This document shows positions 7,955 through 16,059 of a stretch of DNA of 34,271 bases, piece by piece; within the stretch, counting starts at the first letter, position 1; the number at the start of each line of letters is the position of its first letter. Origin of the DNA: Dethiosulfatibacter sp. (GTDB taxonomy: Bacteria; Bacillota_A; Clostridia; Tissierellales; Dethiosulfatibacteraceae); assembly GCA_019084435.1 (NCBI GenBank), contig JAHRFV010000052.1, positions 1 through 34,271 on the forward strand, read 5' to 3'. Made by a program: the position numbers and the translations under genes. The notes under the pieces are model-generated. The model saw only the letters and a program-made list of their open reading frames with translations, was not told the DNA's origin and ran no database searches.

Positions 7955-9327
7955 GAATCGACGTATTGGTAGCAGAAATCGGCAGTACAACAACTGTTAT
8001 CAACGCCTTTAATGGAATTGCCACCCCTGACCCATGTTTTATGGGTCAGGGACAGGCGCCTACCAGCGTTTTGGAGGGAGACGTCATCATTGGACTCAAC
8101 AATGCACTTGATGATCTCAAATCAAAGCTAAATATTGCTGAAATCTCTTATGATCGTTTTTTAGCCACTAGCTCAGCTGCCGGTGGACTGAAAATGACTG
8201 TACACGGGCTTGTATATGACATGACGGTTAGAGCGGCCAAAGAAGCGGCATTGGGGGCTGGTGCGAACATACACATGGTAACTGCCGGTAGACTAAGAAG
8301 GACAGATGTGAATAAAATCAAATCAATAAATCCTAATATTATTCTAATAGCGGGCGGTGTCGATTACGGAGAAAGAGATACTGCTATTTATAATGCAGAA
8401 ATCATAGCTGGATTAGGACTTGACATTCCTGTGATTTATGCCGGAAATATTGAAAATCAGGATGAAATAAAAGAGATTTTTGAAGGTAAAAAGATTGAAC
8501 TGCATATTGTCGAAAATGTATATCCAAAAATAGATCAATTGAATATTGAACCGACTAGACATGTCATCCAAGATGTTTTTGAGAAGCATATCATACATGC
8601 TCCAGGAATGGAACACGTCCGAGATATGGTAAATGGAAGCATAGTGCCTACTCCGGGTGCTGTGATGATTGCCTGTCAGCTGCTTTATGACAGGATCGGA
8701 GATACGGTGACCTTTGATGTAGGAGGTGCAACAACCGATGTGCATTCTGTGACTGAAGGATCGGAGGAAGTTGAAAAAATTCTGATTAGCCCAGAACCTA
8801 AAGCAAAGCGAACGGTTGAAGGGGATTTGGGTGTATACATCAACATGAAGAATATAGTCGAATTGATAGGTATTGAAGAAATCACAAAAAGACTAAAGGT
8901 GACAGCAGAGGAAGTGGATAATCTGATATTGAATCATCAACCTATTCCAACCAACGAGCTACAAATTAGATTTGTTGAATTGCTGACTGAAAAGGCTGTT
9001 GCTTTGTCACTGCAGAGGCATGCAGGCAAGTTCAGAGATCTGTATTCGACAGCCGGAAAGAAAAAAGTCGCTGAAGGTAAAGACTTGACAAAGATCAAAT
9101 ACATAGTAGGCACAGGTGGCGCGCTGACAAGACTGCCAGGTCGAACAGATATCATCAAAAAAGTAATAGCCAATGTCAAAGGTAATGAAATGTTTCCAAC
9201 CGCAGAGGCTGAGATATTGATCGATAATGATTATATTATGGCGTCTTTAGGAGTCATGTCGAAGGAGTATCCCGACGTCGCGTTTAAACTATTGATAAAA
9301 TCTTTAGGAATAGAAGTGAAACCATGA
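7951..9327 (+). CDS. MutL/GlmL-family ATPase, presumed reactivating factor for OraE
   Basis: 458 residues of the glutamate-mutase MutL (GlmL) family, unrelated to mismatch-repair MutL. An N-terminal actin-like phosphate loop (VAEIGSTTTVINAF) and a second one at about 256 (DVGGATTDVHSV) mark an ASKHA-fold ATPase. Members lie beside B12-dependent mutases and are thought to exchange damaged cobalamin, as GlmL or diol-dehydratase reactivases do. The four-base overlaps with oraE before it and orr after it support a role in maintaining OraSE. Direct biochemical proof for this subgroup is not known to me, so the reactivation role is inference from family and context. Confidence 0.85.
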   Translation: MRIDVLVAEIGSTTTVINAFNGIATPDPCFMGQGQAPTSVLEGDVIIGLNNALDDLKSKLNIAEISYDRFLATSSAAGGLKMTVHGLVYDMTVRAAKEAALGAGANIHMVTAGRLRRTDVNKIKSINPNIILIAGGVDYGERDTAIYNAEIIAGLGLDIPVIYAGNIENQDEIKEIFEGKKIELHIVENVYPKIDQLNIEPTRHVIQDVFEKHIIHAPGMEHVRDMVNGSIVPTPGAVMIACQLLYDRIGDTVTFDVGGATTDVHSVTEGSEEVEKILISPEPKAKRTVEGDLGVYINMKNIVELIGIEEITKRLKVTAEEVDNLILNHQPIPTNELQIRFVELLTEKAVALSLQRHAGKFRDLYSTAGKKKVAEGKDLTKIKYIVGTGGALTRLPGRTDIIKKVIANVKGNEMFPTAEAEILIDNDYIMASLGVMSKEYPDVAFKLLIKSLGIEVKP

Positions 9328-10406
9328 TAAAAAGCGAGAAATTTATGTATCCAAGAATAATGATTGATTTGAATAAAATTGAAAACAATGTCAAACACAT
9401 AACATCAAAGTGTAATGATAAAGGCATAAAAGTAGCAGGAGTAACTAAAGTTTTCTGCGCGGATAGTTCAATAGCTGATGCCTTTATTGGAGGTGGCGTG
9501 GATTATATGGCTGATTCCAGAGTCGAGAATCTGAAAAGACTTCAAAACAAGGGATTGCCTGTGTATATGTTGCGTTTGCCAATGCCCTCAGAGACCTCTG
9601 AAGTGGTTGAGTTTTCAGATGTATCATTAAACTCAGAGATTAAAACCATTAGACTATTGAATCAGTCCGCTAAAGATCAGAATAAGATTCATGGAGTAGT
9701 TCTGATGATTGACTTAGGCGATTTACGGGAAGGGATTTTCAATGAAGAAGAACTTTTGAAAACTATCACAGAAGTCTTAAAACTCAAAAATATTGAATTA
9801 AAAGGGATTGGCACAAATCTGACTTGCTATGGTGGGGTTATTCCCACTGAAGAAAATCTCGGAAAGCTTGTAGATTACAAGAATAAGATAGAGAATCAAT
9901 TTGACATCAAGCTGGAAATCATCTCAGGAGGAAATTCAAGTTCCTTATATTTACTTGATAAAAGAAATATACCTGATGGCATCAACATGTTGAGAATAGG
10001 TGAAGCATTTGTCCTTGGTAGGGAGACAGCTTACGGCAATGCCATTGAAGGAACCTTTGACGATGCCTTTATCCTTGAGGTTGAAATTATTGAAGTCAAA
10101 GAAAAGCCGTCATTACCAGTTGGAAAGATTGGGATGGATGCATTCGGCAACAAACCTGTTTTCCAGGATAAGGGAATCATGACAAGAGGCATTTGTGCTA
10201 TCGGAAGGCAGGACGTTGAAACGGATGGTTTGATTTGCTGTGATGAGAATATAGTTGTTGTGGGAGCTAGTTCAGACCATTTGATTGTTGATTTAAGCAG
10301 CTGTCAGCACGAATATAAACCAGGAGATGTATTATGTTTTAAACTCACATACGGTGGTTTGTTGAAGGCTTTCACCTCTGAATACGTTTCAAAGGTGTAT
10401 AGATAG
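9324..10406 (+). CDS. orr: Ornithine racemase (PLP, alanine-racemase fold)
   Basis: 360 residues with the N-terminal PLP barrel of the YhfX/alanine racemase family; GVTKVFC gives the cofactor lysine at about residue 42. It converts L-ornithine to the D-form needed by OraSE, the entry step of the pathway. ATG 9324 overlaps the previous stop (ATGA); a second ATG at 9345 would give MYPRIMIDL, closer to known Orr N-termini. Neither has a strong ribosome site, so the first seven residues are uncertain. It is the last gene of the operon; no clear terminator was seen before the next promoter. Confidence 0.92.
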   Translation: MIKSEKFMYPRIMIDLNKIENNVKHITSKCNDKGIKVAGVTKVFCADSSIADAFIGGGVDYMADSRVENLKRLQNKGLPVYMLRLPMPSETSEVVEFSDVSLNSEIKTIRLLNQSAKDQNKIHGVVLMIDLGDLREGIFNEEELLKTITEVLKLKNIELKGIGTNLTCYGGVIPTEENLGKLVDYKNKIENQFDIKLEIISGGNSSSLYLLDKRNIPDGINMLRIGEAFVLGRETAYGNAIEGTFDDAFILEVEIIEVKEKPSLPVGKIGMDAFGNKPVFQDKGIMTRGICAIGRQDVETDGLICCDENIVVVGASSDHLIVDLSSCQHEYKPGDVLCFKLTYGGLLKAFTSEYVSKVYR

Positions 10407-10408
10407 AG

Positions 10409-10436
10409 TTGACATTTCATTATTAGACATTATACT
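10409..10436 (+). promoter_or_regulatory. Sigma-A promoter for the DMT transporter
   Basis: A consensus TTGACA (10409-10414) and TATACT (10431-10436) with a 16-bp spacer begin right after the orr stop codon. The transporter can therefore be made independently of the sigma-54 operon, although read-through is possible. Confidence 0.7.
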
Positions 10437-10466
10437 TATAGATATCGTTATTTTCTGGGAGATCAC

Positions 10467-11369
10467 ATGACTGCGAAAACTAGTAAAACAACATATCTAT
10501 TGATAGCCAGCGTTCCTATTATATGGGGATTGACTCCAACCGTTATGAAAACTGCATTTGACTACATAAGCCCTTTTTTTATGAGCTTTCTGAGACTTAC
10601 TGTAGCATTTTTGACTTCATTTGTTTTTCTATATATTAGAGGAAAGTTAAATATTAGGGACATTCCCAGTTTATTCAGAAAAAATCTTATGATTATTGTT
10701 TTTTTTAATTTATTTCAGATATTTTACGCATTGGGTCTAAGAATTCTTCCTGTAGGAATTATAGGAATCGTTTTCGGTTTGCTACCAGTGACTGTATTAC
10801 TGGTCAATTCAGTGATGGGATTAGAAAAAGCCAGCTCAAGATTAATTGTAAGTGTTACAATGTCTCTGATTGGAGTCATCATCATAACAACCGCTGGCAA
10901 CGCAACTGAGTTTGATGTGATACCAGTTCAGGGTATAGTTTATGTCTTTGTGGCTCAGCTATTCTATGGACTATTCACTATCAATTCTAAAAAAAATGTT
11001 CAGACTAATAACCCAATAGCCATAACAACGGTTGCTACTATACCAACTTCAATTATTTTTTTCCTTTGGTCATTTGAAGAAGCAGTAAACTTCAACTATT
11101 CAACACTACCCATTCAAGTATGGATGAGTATAATTTTCTCAGGTGCCATAGCCATCAGTTTAGCCAATTCCCTTTGGATATGGGGTGCTGATCAGATTGG
11201 TAGCAACAGAGCGTCACTTTACAGCAATCTAAATCCAGTTGTTGCTTTAATTGGTGGATTTTTCATCCATAATGAATTATTGAATGGAGTACAAATGATA
11301 GGAATATTTGTCATCTTCACTGCTATTATTTTAAGCCAGATAAAATCAAAAGCACTCCAGATTAACTAA
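10467..11369 (+). CDS. EamA/DMT-family membrane transporter
   Basis: 300 residues with about ten hydrophobic helices in two EamA halves (IIWGLTPTVMKTAFDYISP near the start, then a second repeat from about residue 150), ending with a short basic tail. Family members often export or take up amino acids and other small metabolites across the inner membrane. GGGAG lies at 10457-10461, five bases before the ATG. It follows the ornithine operon on the same strand but has its own strong promoter, so a role in ornithine or alanine traffic is possible only by position. Clostridial ornithine clusters that I recall often carry an NhaC-type antiporter instead. Confidence 0.88.
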   Translation: MTAKTSKTTYLLIASVPIIWGLTPTVMKTAFDYISPFFMSFLRLTVAFLTSFVFLYIRGKLNIRDIPSLFRKNLMIIVFFNLFQIFYALGLRILPVGIIGIVFGLLPVTVLLVNSVMGLEKASSRLIVSVTMSLIGVIIITTAGNATEFDVIPVQGIVYVFVAQLFYGLFTINSKKNVQTNNPIAITTVATIPTSIIFFLWSFEEAVNFNYSTLPIQVWMSIIFSGAIAISLANSLWIWGADQIGSNRASLYSNLNPVVALIGGFFIHNELLNGVQMIGIFVIFTAIILSQIKSKALQIN

Positions 11370-11383
11370 TCAGAGTGTCTATC

Positions 11384-11517
11384 GATCAACAGGATTCTTG
11401 GGTTCAGGTGGCGTTTCAAACGCCATCTGAACCTTAGAAACCGTTATCCAGGGGCTTTACAGTGCTTATCTCCCACTTATAGAAGTGGGAGTCTTAGCAC
11501 TGTTAGTTATCGGATAA
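11384..11517 (-). repeat. 134-bp structured inverted repeat, copy 1 (argB end)
   Basis: This segment is the reverse complement of 16060-16193, with 8 differences in 134 by eye (about 94% identity) and sharp ends. Read in the argB direction it holds two long hairpins. The first pairs AGCACTGT-type arms around CTCCCACTT...AAGTGGGAG. The second pairs GGTTCAG-ATGGCG with CGCCATCTGAACC, joined by CCCCTGGATAACGG. The size and two-hairpin form resemble IS200/IS605 ends or the omega/HEARO RNAs of IscB and TnpB systems, but no transposase, tnpB or iscB is nearby and that identity is a guess. It contains the last 16 codons and stop of argB and probably ends its transcript. Confidence 0.9.
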
Positions 11518-12323
11518 AAGGTTGTTCCTACCGGTAAGTTTAGTTCAAGTTGTTCCAAAATATTTTTAATTGTACCATTGATGATATGAACACTTTCGAT
11601 GCCTGTATATAACGCATTAATGCAGTTCTTTACTTTTGGAATCATCCCTTCTGATACGATGCCATCATTTATGAGAAAATTACCATATGCAGGTGTTATA
11701 CTTGGAATAACACTTTTTTTGTTTTTGAAATCCATGTAAATACCATCAACATCAGTTATATAAATCAGCTTTCGGGCTTTAAGTGATGAAGCTATTGCAG
11801 AAGCAGCTGTATCGGCATTAATGTTATAGGATAGACCTGTTTCATCTGCGCCTATTGGAGATATTATCGGCACTATATTGTTACTTAACAACAATCGAAT
11901 GATTGACGTGTCAATAGAACAAATCTCGCCTACAAAGCCTAAATCCTGACCATCAGAAGCTTTCTTTTTACACTGAATAAGGTTATGATCCTTTCCACAT
12001 ATTCCAACTGCACTTAGCTTTTTAAGTTGCAATTCTGAGACAATTCTTTTATTATTTTTCCCAGAAAGAACCATTTCCACCACTTCTATTGTTTGCGAAT
12101 CAGTAATTCTGAGACCTTTTTCAAACTTGGATTCAATGCCGAGACGTTTTAGCATATGACTAATGTCATTTCCACCGCCATGTATAATGACGACAAAAAC
12201 ACCTGATGAGTGAAGTTGTTGTATCTGTTTGGCGAAGGCCTTTAAAGACTCATCACAATCCAGAATGGAGCCTCCTATTTTGATCACATAGATTTTTTCT
12301 TGTTCTAACACTTCCCCTATCAT
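11466..12323 (-). CDS. argB: Acetylglutamate kinase
   Basis: 285 residues of the amino-acid kinase family. It has KIGGS at 15-19, the substrate loop IIHGGGNDISH near 46-56, and NINADTAASAIA and YITDVDGIY later. It phosphorylates N-acetyl-L-glutamate in ornithine and arginine synthesis. Its start overlaps the argJ stop (ATGA). The family normally ends near a motif like GTxx; here VGTTFYP is followed by TNSAKTPTSISGR, encoded inside the 134-bp repeat. The last 16 residues therefore seem to come from an inserted element. This tail lies outside the known fold, so the enzyme is probably still active. Confidence 0.94.
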   Translation of the reverse strand: MIGEVLEQEKIYVIKIGGSILDCDESLKAFAKQIQQLHSSGVFVVIIHGGGNDISHMLKRLGIESKFEKGLRITDSQTIEVVEMVLSGKNNKRIVSELQLKKLSAVGICGKDHNLIQCKKKASDGQDLGFVGEICSIDTSIIRLLLSNNIVPIISPIGADETGLSYNINADTAASAIASSLKARKLIYITDVDGIYMDFKNKKSVIPSITPAYGNFLINDGIVSEGMIPKVKNCINALYTGIESVHIINGTIKNILEQLELNLPVGTTFYPITNSAKTPTSISGR

Positions 12324-13540
12324 GTTCTGTAGTCTCCATTTATTCGAATATAATCATATGACATATCACAGCCCCATCCTTTTGCTTCGCTATCACCATC
12401 CAGTAGATTAACCTGTATTTCAATGGAGTTACCCTTTAAAACCTCTGCTGCCAACTCTTCATTAAAGTGTAATGGTATACCGTTTTCTACAAGTCTTATG
12501 CTGCCAAATCTGCTTTTAATCATTAGAGAAACTCCCTCTGGGTTCATGTATGCACCTGAGTAACCCATGGCACAAATAATTCTTCCCCAGTTCGCATCTT
12601 CTCCAAAAAAGGCTGTTTTTACCAAGTTTGAGTTAATAATCGATTTGCATAACAATCGGGCATCATCCTTGGTTTTAGCTCCCTTAATTATCGTTTCGAG
12701 AGTTTTTGTAGCGCCTTCCCCGTCCTTAATAATCATTTTGGCTAATTCAATATTGATGATATTCAAGGCCTTACTGAAGGTTTGGTAATCTTCATTCTCT
12801 TCTATGATTTCGTCATTGCAAGCCAACCCATTGGCTAAAATACAAGCCATGTCATTCGTACTGGTATCGCCATCAACTGAAATCATGTTATAGGTATCTA
12901 TGATACTTTCAGACATTGCCTTCTGAAGCAATGATTGTGAAATATTCAGATCAGTCGTTATAAATGCTAGCATGGTAGCCATGTTAGGATGAATCATTCC
13001 GGAGCCTTTGGCCATAGCGCCAATTTTAATCAATTTTTTACCTATTGTAAATTGCAAAGAGACTTCCTTAGAAACTGTATCGGTTGTCATTATTGCAGAT
13101 GCTGCATCTATAGCGCCCTGACGGTCATCAGACAAGAAGATGCAGGACTTCTCTATACCTTCACTAATTATATCAACTGGTAACTGCACTCCAATTACGC
13201 CTGTAGAAGCAGTCAGTACAGAATTCACATCTAATTTAAGTGCACTGGCCAATGACTCTGCCATTCTCTGGTTGTTGATGATTCCCTGTTCGCCTGTGCA
13301 GGAATTAGCATGGCCGCTGTTGATGACAATTGCCTGAATCAGAGACTTATCATTTAACAGTTGCTTGTTTCTGATAACTGATGCGGCCTTTACTCGATTG
13401 GTTGTAAACACTGCGGCATATTTAGCCGGCACATTAGAATAGACAATAGCTAGGTCTCTTCTTTTGTATTTCATTCCCGTATATCGCCCGCACGCATAAA
13501 ATCCAGATGGTTCAGTTACCCCGTTATGGTTTATTTTCAT
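12320..13540 (-). CDS. argJ: Glutamate N-acetyltransferase / ornithine acetyltransferase
   Basis: 406 residues. The self-cleavage motif KGSGMIHPNMATMLAF places the cut between Ala188 and Thr189, and the new N-terminal Thr is the nucleophile. ArgJ moves acetyl from N-acetylornithine to glutamate, recycling the acetyl group; some forms also use acetyl-CoA. The ribosome site lies in AAGGAGGACAAAATG just before the start. It lies 15 bases after argC and overlaps argB by four, forming argC-argJ-argB. Whether it is mono- or bifunctional cannot be told from sequence alone. argD and argF are not in the window. Confidence 0.95.
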   Translation of the reverse strand: MKINHNGVTEPSGFYACGRYTGMKYKRRDLAIVYSNVPAKYAAVFTTNRVKAASVIRNKQLLNDKSLIQAIVINSGHANSCTGEQGIINNQRMAESLASALKLDVNSVLTASTGVIGVQLPVDIISEGIEKSCIFLSDDRQGAIDAASAIMTTDTVSKEVSLQFTIGKKLIKIGAMAKGSGMIHPNMATMLAFITTDLNISQSLLQKAMSESIIDTYNMISVDGDTSTNDMACILANGLACNDEIIEENEDYQTFSKALNIINIELAKMIIKDGEGATKTLETIIKGAKTKDDARLLCKSIINSNLVKTAFFGEDANWGRIICAMGYSGAYMNPEGVSLMIKSRFGSIRLVENGIPLHFNEELAAEVLKGNSIEIQVNLLDGDSEAKGWGCDMSYDYIRINGDYRT

Positions 13541-13555
13541 TTTGTCCTCCTTGGT

Positions 13556-14599
13556 CTAAACTGGAAACATGGATACTCGATCCAGTCCAGTTTCTTCTTT
13601 AAGCTCAAACATGATATTCATATTCTGCACTGCTTGACCCGCCGCGCCTTTTATCAGATTATCCAATGCTGACGTTATTATGATTTGGTTTGTTCTTTCG
13701 TCAAGAAATACTCCGATATCAATATAATTTGAACCCTTAACCCACTTTGTCTCAGCTGGGATTCCTTTTGGCAAAAGCCTGATAAATTTGTCATTGCCAT
13801 AGGCATCAATGAATGCATCTCTTATTCTGTCATAATTCAGAAGTTGATTAGGTTTACAATAGATGGTTGTTAGAATACCCCTATTAACCGGTATGAGATG
13901 TGGCACAAAACTCAACTGGATTTTTTGTCCTGCCAGAAGTGAAAGGTTCTCTTCTATTTCAGGGGTATGTCTGTGCCCTAAAGGATTATATGAGTTCATA
14001 TTTTCGTTGCATTCGGAATAATGAGTGGACAGACTTAAAGACCTGCCAGCACCGGTTATACCGGATTTGGCATCAATCACAATTGAATCAAGATCAATCA
14101 GAGAATTGATTACTAGAGGTGCAAGACTTAATATGCTACATGTCGTGTAGCAGCCTGGATTAGCTATGAGATTAGTTTTTCTGATAGCTTCCCTATTCAG
14201 TTCACACAGTCCATATACAGCTGAATCAATGAGATCTGGAGTGGGATGGTTCGAATTATACCATTGATTATATACATCTACATTTGTCAATCTGAAATCA
14301 GCGCCTAAGTCGATTACTCTCATTTTTTCGAGAATCTCTTTGCTCAACAAGTTTGAAGAGTGACCATGGGGCAATGCGATAAATAGTACATCAATGTCAA
14401 AATCAATTATATTGGTTGGTGTTTCTATGCATTCAATATTCATTCGATGATAGTAGTTCATGTATAACTCCAAATAGTCTCTCCCAAAATTAGAGGATGA
14501 GGATATGAAGCTAATATCTACATCTGGGTGCTCGAGAAGCAATCTAACCAATTCCTGCCCTGCATACCCCGTTCCTCCAATTATTCCTGCTTTAATCAT
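13556..14599 (-). CDS. argC: N-acetyl-gamma-glutamyl-phosphate reductase
   Basis: 347 residues. The NADPH-binding motif GGTGYAGQELVRLL is at the N-terminus, and the catalytic Cys lies in ANPGCYTT. It reduces N-acetylglutamyl phosphate to the semialdehyde, the step after ArgB. The start was placed at ATG 14599 (MIKAGIIGG) because GGAGG lies eight bases upstream; an in-frame upstream ATG would add 14 residues with no family support. It is the first gene of the argCJB operon, with a strong promoter and a palindromic candidate ArgR site just upstream. Confidence 0.95.
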   Translation of the reverse strand: MIKAGIIGGTGYAGQELVRLLLEHPDVDISFISSSSNFGRDYLELYMNYYHRMNIECIETPTNIIDFDIDVLFIALPHGHSSNLLSKEILEKMRVIDLGADFRLTNVDVYNQWYNSNHPTPDLIDSAVYGLCELNREAIRKTNLIANPGCYTTCSILSLAPLVINSLIDLDSIVIDAKSGITGAGRSLSLSTHYSECNENMNSYNPLGHRHTPEIEENLSLLAGQKIQLSFVPHLIPVNRGILTTIYCKPNQLLNYDRIRDAFIDAYGNDKFIRLLPKGIPAETKWVKGSNYIDIGVFLDERTNQIIITSALDNLIKGAAGQAVQNMNIMFELKEETGLDRVSMFPV

Positions 14600-14615
14600 T
14601 TGTTTGCCTCCAGTG

Positions 14616-14640
14616 TGTAGAATAATATTTTTATTATACA
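14616..14640. promoter_or_regulatory. Candidate ArgR operator over the argC promoter
   Basis: An imperfect AT-rich palindrome with TGTA and TACA outer arms around AATA...TATT covers the -10 box and probable start of argC. ArgR boxes are AT-rich dyads of this general type, placed to repress biosynthesis when arginine is plentiful. The match to a strict ARG box is only partial. Confidence 0.35.
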
Positions 14641-14660
14641 ACTATCAAATATAAAGTCAA
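14633..14660 (-). promoter_or_regulatory. Sigma-A promoter of argCJB
   Basis: On the minus strand TTGACT (14655-14660) and a consensus TATAAT (14633-14638) are separated by 16 bp, about 26 bases before the argC ribosome site. Confidence 0.7.
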
Positions 14661-14710
14661 GAATAATATATAAAAACTTAATAAATTGCATAAATATATT
14701 AATTTAAACA

Positions 14711-14741
14711 ACAAAAAACGGGGTATTTATTTCACCCCGTT
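14711..14741 (-). terminator. Intrinsic terminator of the aminomutase gene
   Basis: AACGGGGT and ACCCCGTT form an 8-bp stem with a 9-base loop. Read on the minus strand it is followed by TTTTGTTGTTT. It begins 13 bases after the aminomutase stop and separates that gene from argC. Confidence 0.85.
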
Positions 14742-14753
14742 AAATTCTTATTT

Positions 14754-15866
14754 CTATTCTATTGGTTTGAGATCATCATCCAGCCAGGTTGCATTTTTGT
14801 TGATAGGTTGCATGAATAATCTGTCGTTGTCTGCTTTATTCTTGCTCTGATGAAACTTGAAAATAAAATCATCCTCAGTTTTTCCGAAAATCTCTATCTT
14901 ACCATCAGGATGGGATAGGGCATACCTAAAGCCTTTGCTGATACCATTTAGCTTGCTTTTAGCTTTGGCTATGATCTCAATTCCTTCATATAGAGGCACC
15001 TGGAAATGGCTTTTGACAAACTGCACAGGTCTACATTGGAACACATAATAAGGATGAACTCCCATAGCCGTCAGTCCACTGAGCAATCGGGCCATTACAT
15101 CCGGATCATCATTCACATCTTTTAGTAGAACCGCTTGATTTCTTACAGAAATACCAATATTTTTAAGTGCATTAATTGATTTTTTTGCTTCTTCAGTTAA
15201 TTCTCTCGGGTGATTAAATTGGGTTATTACGATTGTCTCTTTGATAGCGGAGTATTTTTTTAGAATACTCAGAAGATCTTCATCCAGATAGATTCTTTGA
15301 GGAAAAACTACTGGAGTTCTAGACCCGAGTCTTATGAAGTCCAGATGGTCTATGGAACTTAAATTCTTGAGATATTCTTCAATTACTTTATTGGGAACAG
15401 CAAAAAAATCGCCTCCAGAAAGTAATACGTTGTTTATTTCACCATGATTTCTTATATAGGAAATGGATTCAGTCATTCTTTGGTTAACTTCCTCTGTTGA
15501 ATAACCTACCATTCTCTTTCTAAAACAGTGGCGACAATACATATAACATACATTGGTGGAAAGCACCAATGCTGTGGCACTGTATTTGTGCTGCAGACCG
15601 GGCATTTTTGTATTTGTAGCTTCTCCGCTTGTGTCATAATCACCCGCATTATTCAATTCCATTCCATGAGGAACAGAGAGTTTACGGATTGGATCGTTTT
15701 TATCAGACCAATCAATCAAATCAAAATAGTACTTAGTAATTCGCATAGGATGTCTTTTAGACACTTCAATCAAATGTTGTTTTTCTTCGGGCGACATATG
15801 CAACACCTTGTCTAAATCCTCGATTCTAAGTATGTTATCTTTAAGCATATCTTTCCAAGACAACAT
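14754..15866 (-). CDS. KamA-family radical-SAM aminomutase, substrate unknown
   Basis: 370 residues. The radical-SAM cluster motif CYMYCRHC gives Cys107, Cys111 and Cys114; Lys323 in HPDGKIEI is the likely PLP lysine. The fold matches lysine 2,3-aminomutase, which moves the alpha-amino group to the beta carbon. The two aspartates that bind the lysine side chain there (293 and 330 in C. subterminale) appear as Arg279 (FQCRP) and, allowing a two-residue gap, Ser318. Only one other Cys (278) exists, so the C-terminal zinc site is absent, and the protein is about 45 residues shorter. Glutamate 2,3-aminomutase also has a basic residue at the first position, so an acidic substrate is plausible. The start is ATG 15866; a TTG at 15869 is also possible after GGGAG. 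Confidence 0.88.
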   Translation of the reverse strand: MLSWKDMLKDNILRIEDLDKVLHMSPEEKQHLIEVSKRHPMRITKYYFDLIDWSDKNDPIRKLSVPHGMELNNAGDYDTSGEATNTKMPGLQHKYSATALVLSTNVCYMYCRHCFRKRMVGYSTEEVNQRMTESISYIRNHGEINNVLLSGGDFFAVPNKVIEEYLKNLSSIDHLDFIRLGSRTPVVFPQRIYLDEDLLSILKKYSAIKETIVITQFNHPRELTEEAKKSINALKNIGISVRNQAVLLKDVNDDPDVMARLLSGLTAMGVHPYYVFQCRPVQFVKSHFQVPLYEGIEIIAKAKSKLNGISKGFRYALSHPDGKIEIFGKTEDDFIFKFHQSKNKADNDRLFMQPINKNATWLDDDLKPIE

Positions 15867-15978
15867 CAATACATCACTCCCTACATATTAGATTTTTTTT
15901 GTTAATTTGTTTTAAATTCAGTGAGATTCCGGTAAATTCTAGAAGGGTTTCAGATCAGATTCATAGAAATGTAAAAAT

Positions 15979-16007
15979 ATTATACCATACGGGAGTATTC
16001 AAAGCAA
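15979..16007 (-). promoter_or_regulatory. Promoter of the KamA-family gene
   Basis: On the minus strand TTGCTT (16002-16007) and TATAAT (15979-15984) are separated by 17 bp, with an extended TGG just before the -10 box. The leader to the start codon is about 105 bases. Confidence 0.6.
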
Positions 16008-16059
16008 CAAAACCAAAAGAATGTGATTTTTGGAATGAACCACCTGAATCAATTGCACA

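Noticed and set aside
7951..9327. Mismatch-repair MutL
   Set aside because: The sequence has ASKHA-type phosphate loops and lies beside a B12 mutase; the shared name is a coincidence.
14754..15866. Simple call of lysine 2,3-aminomutase
   Set aside because: Both lysine-binding aspartates and the zinc cysteines are absent.
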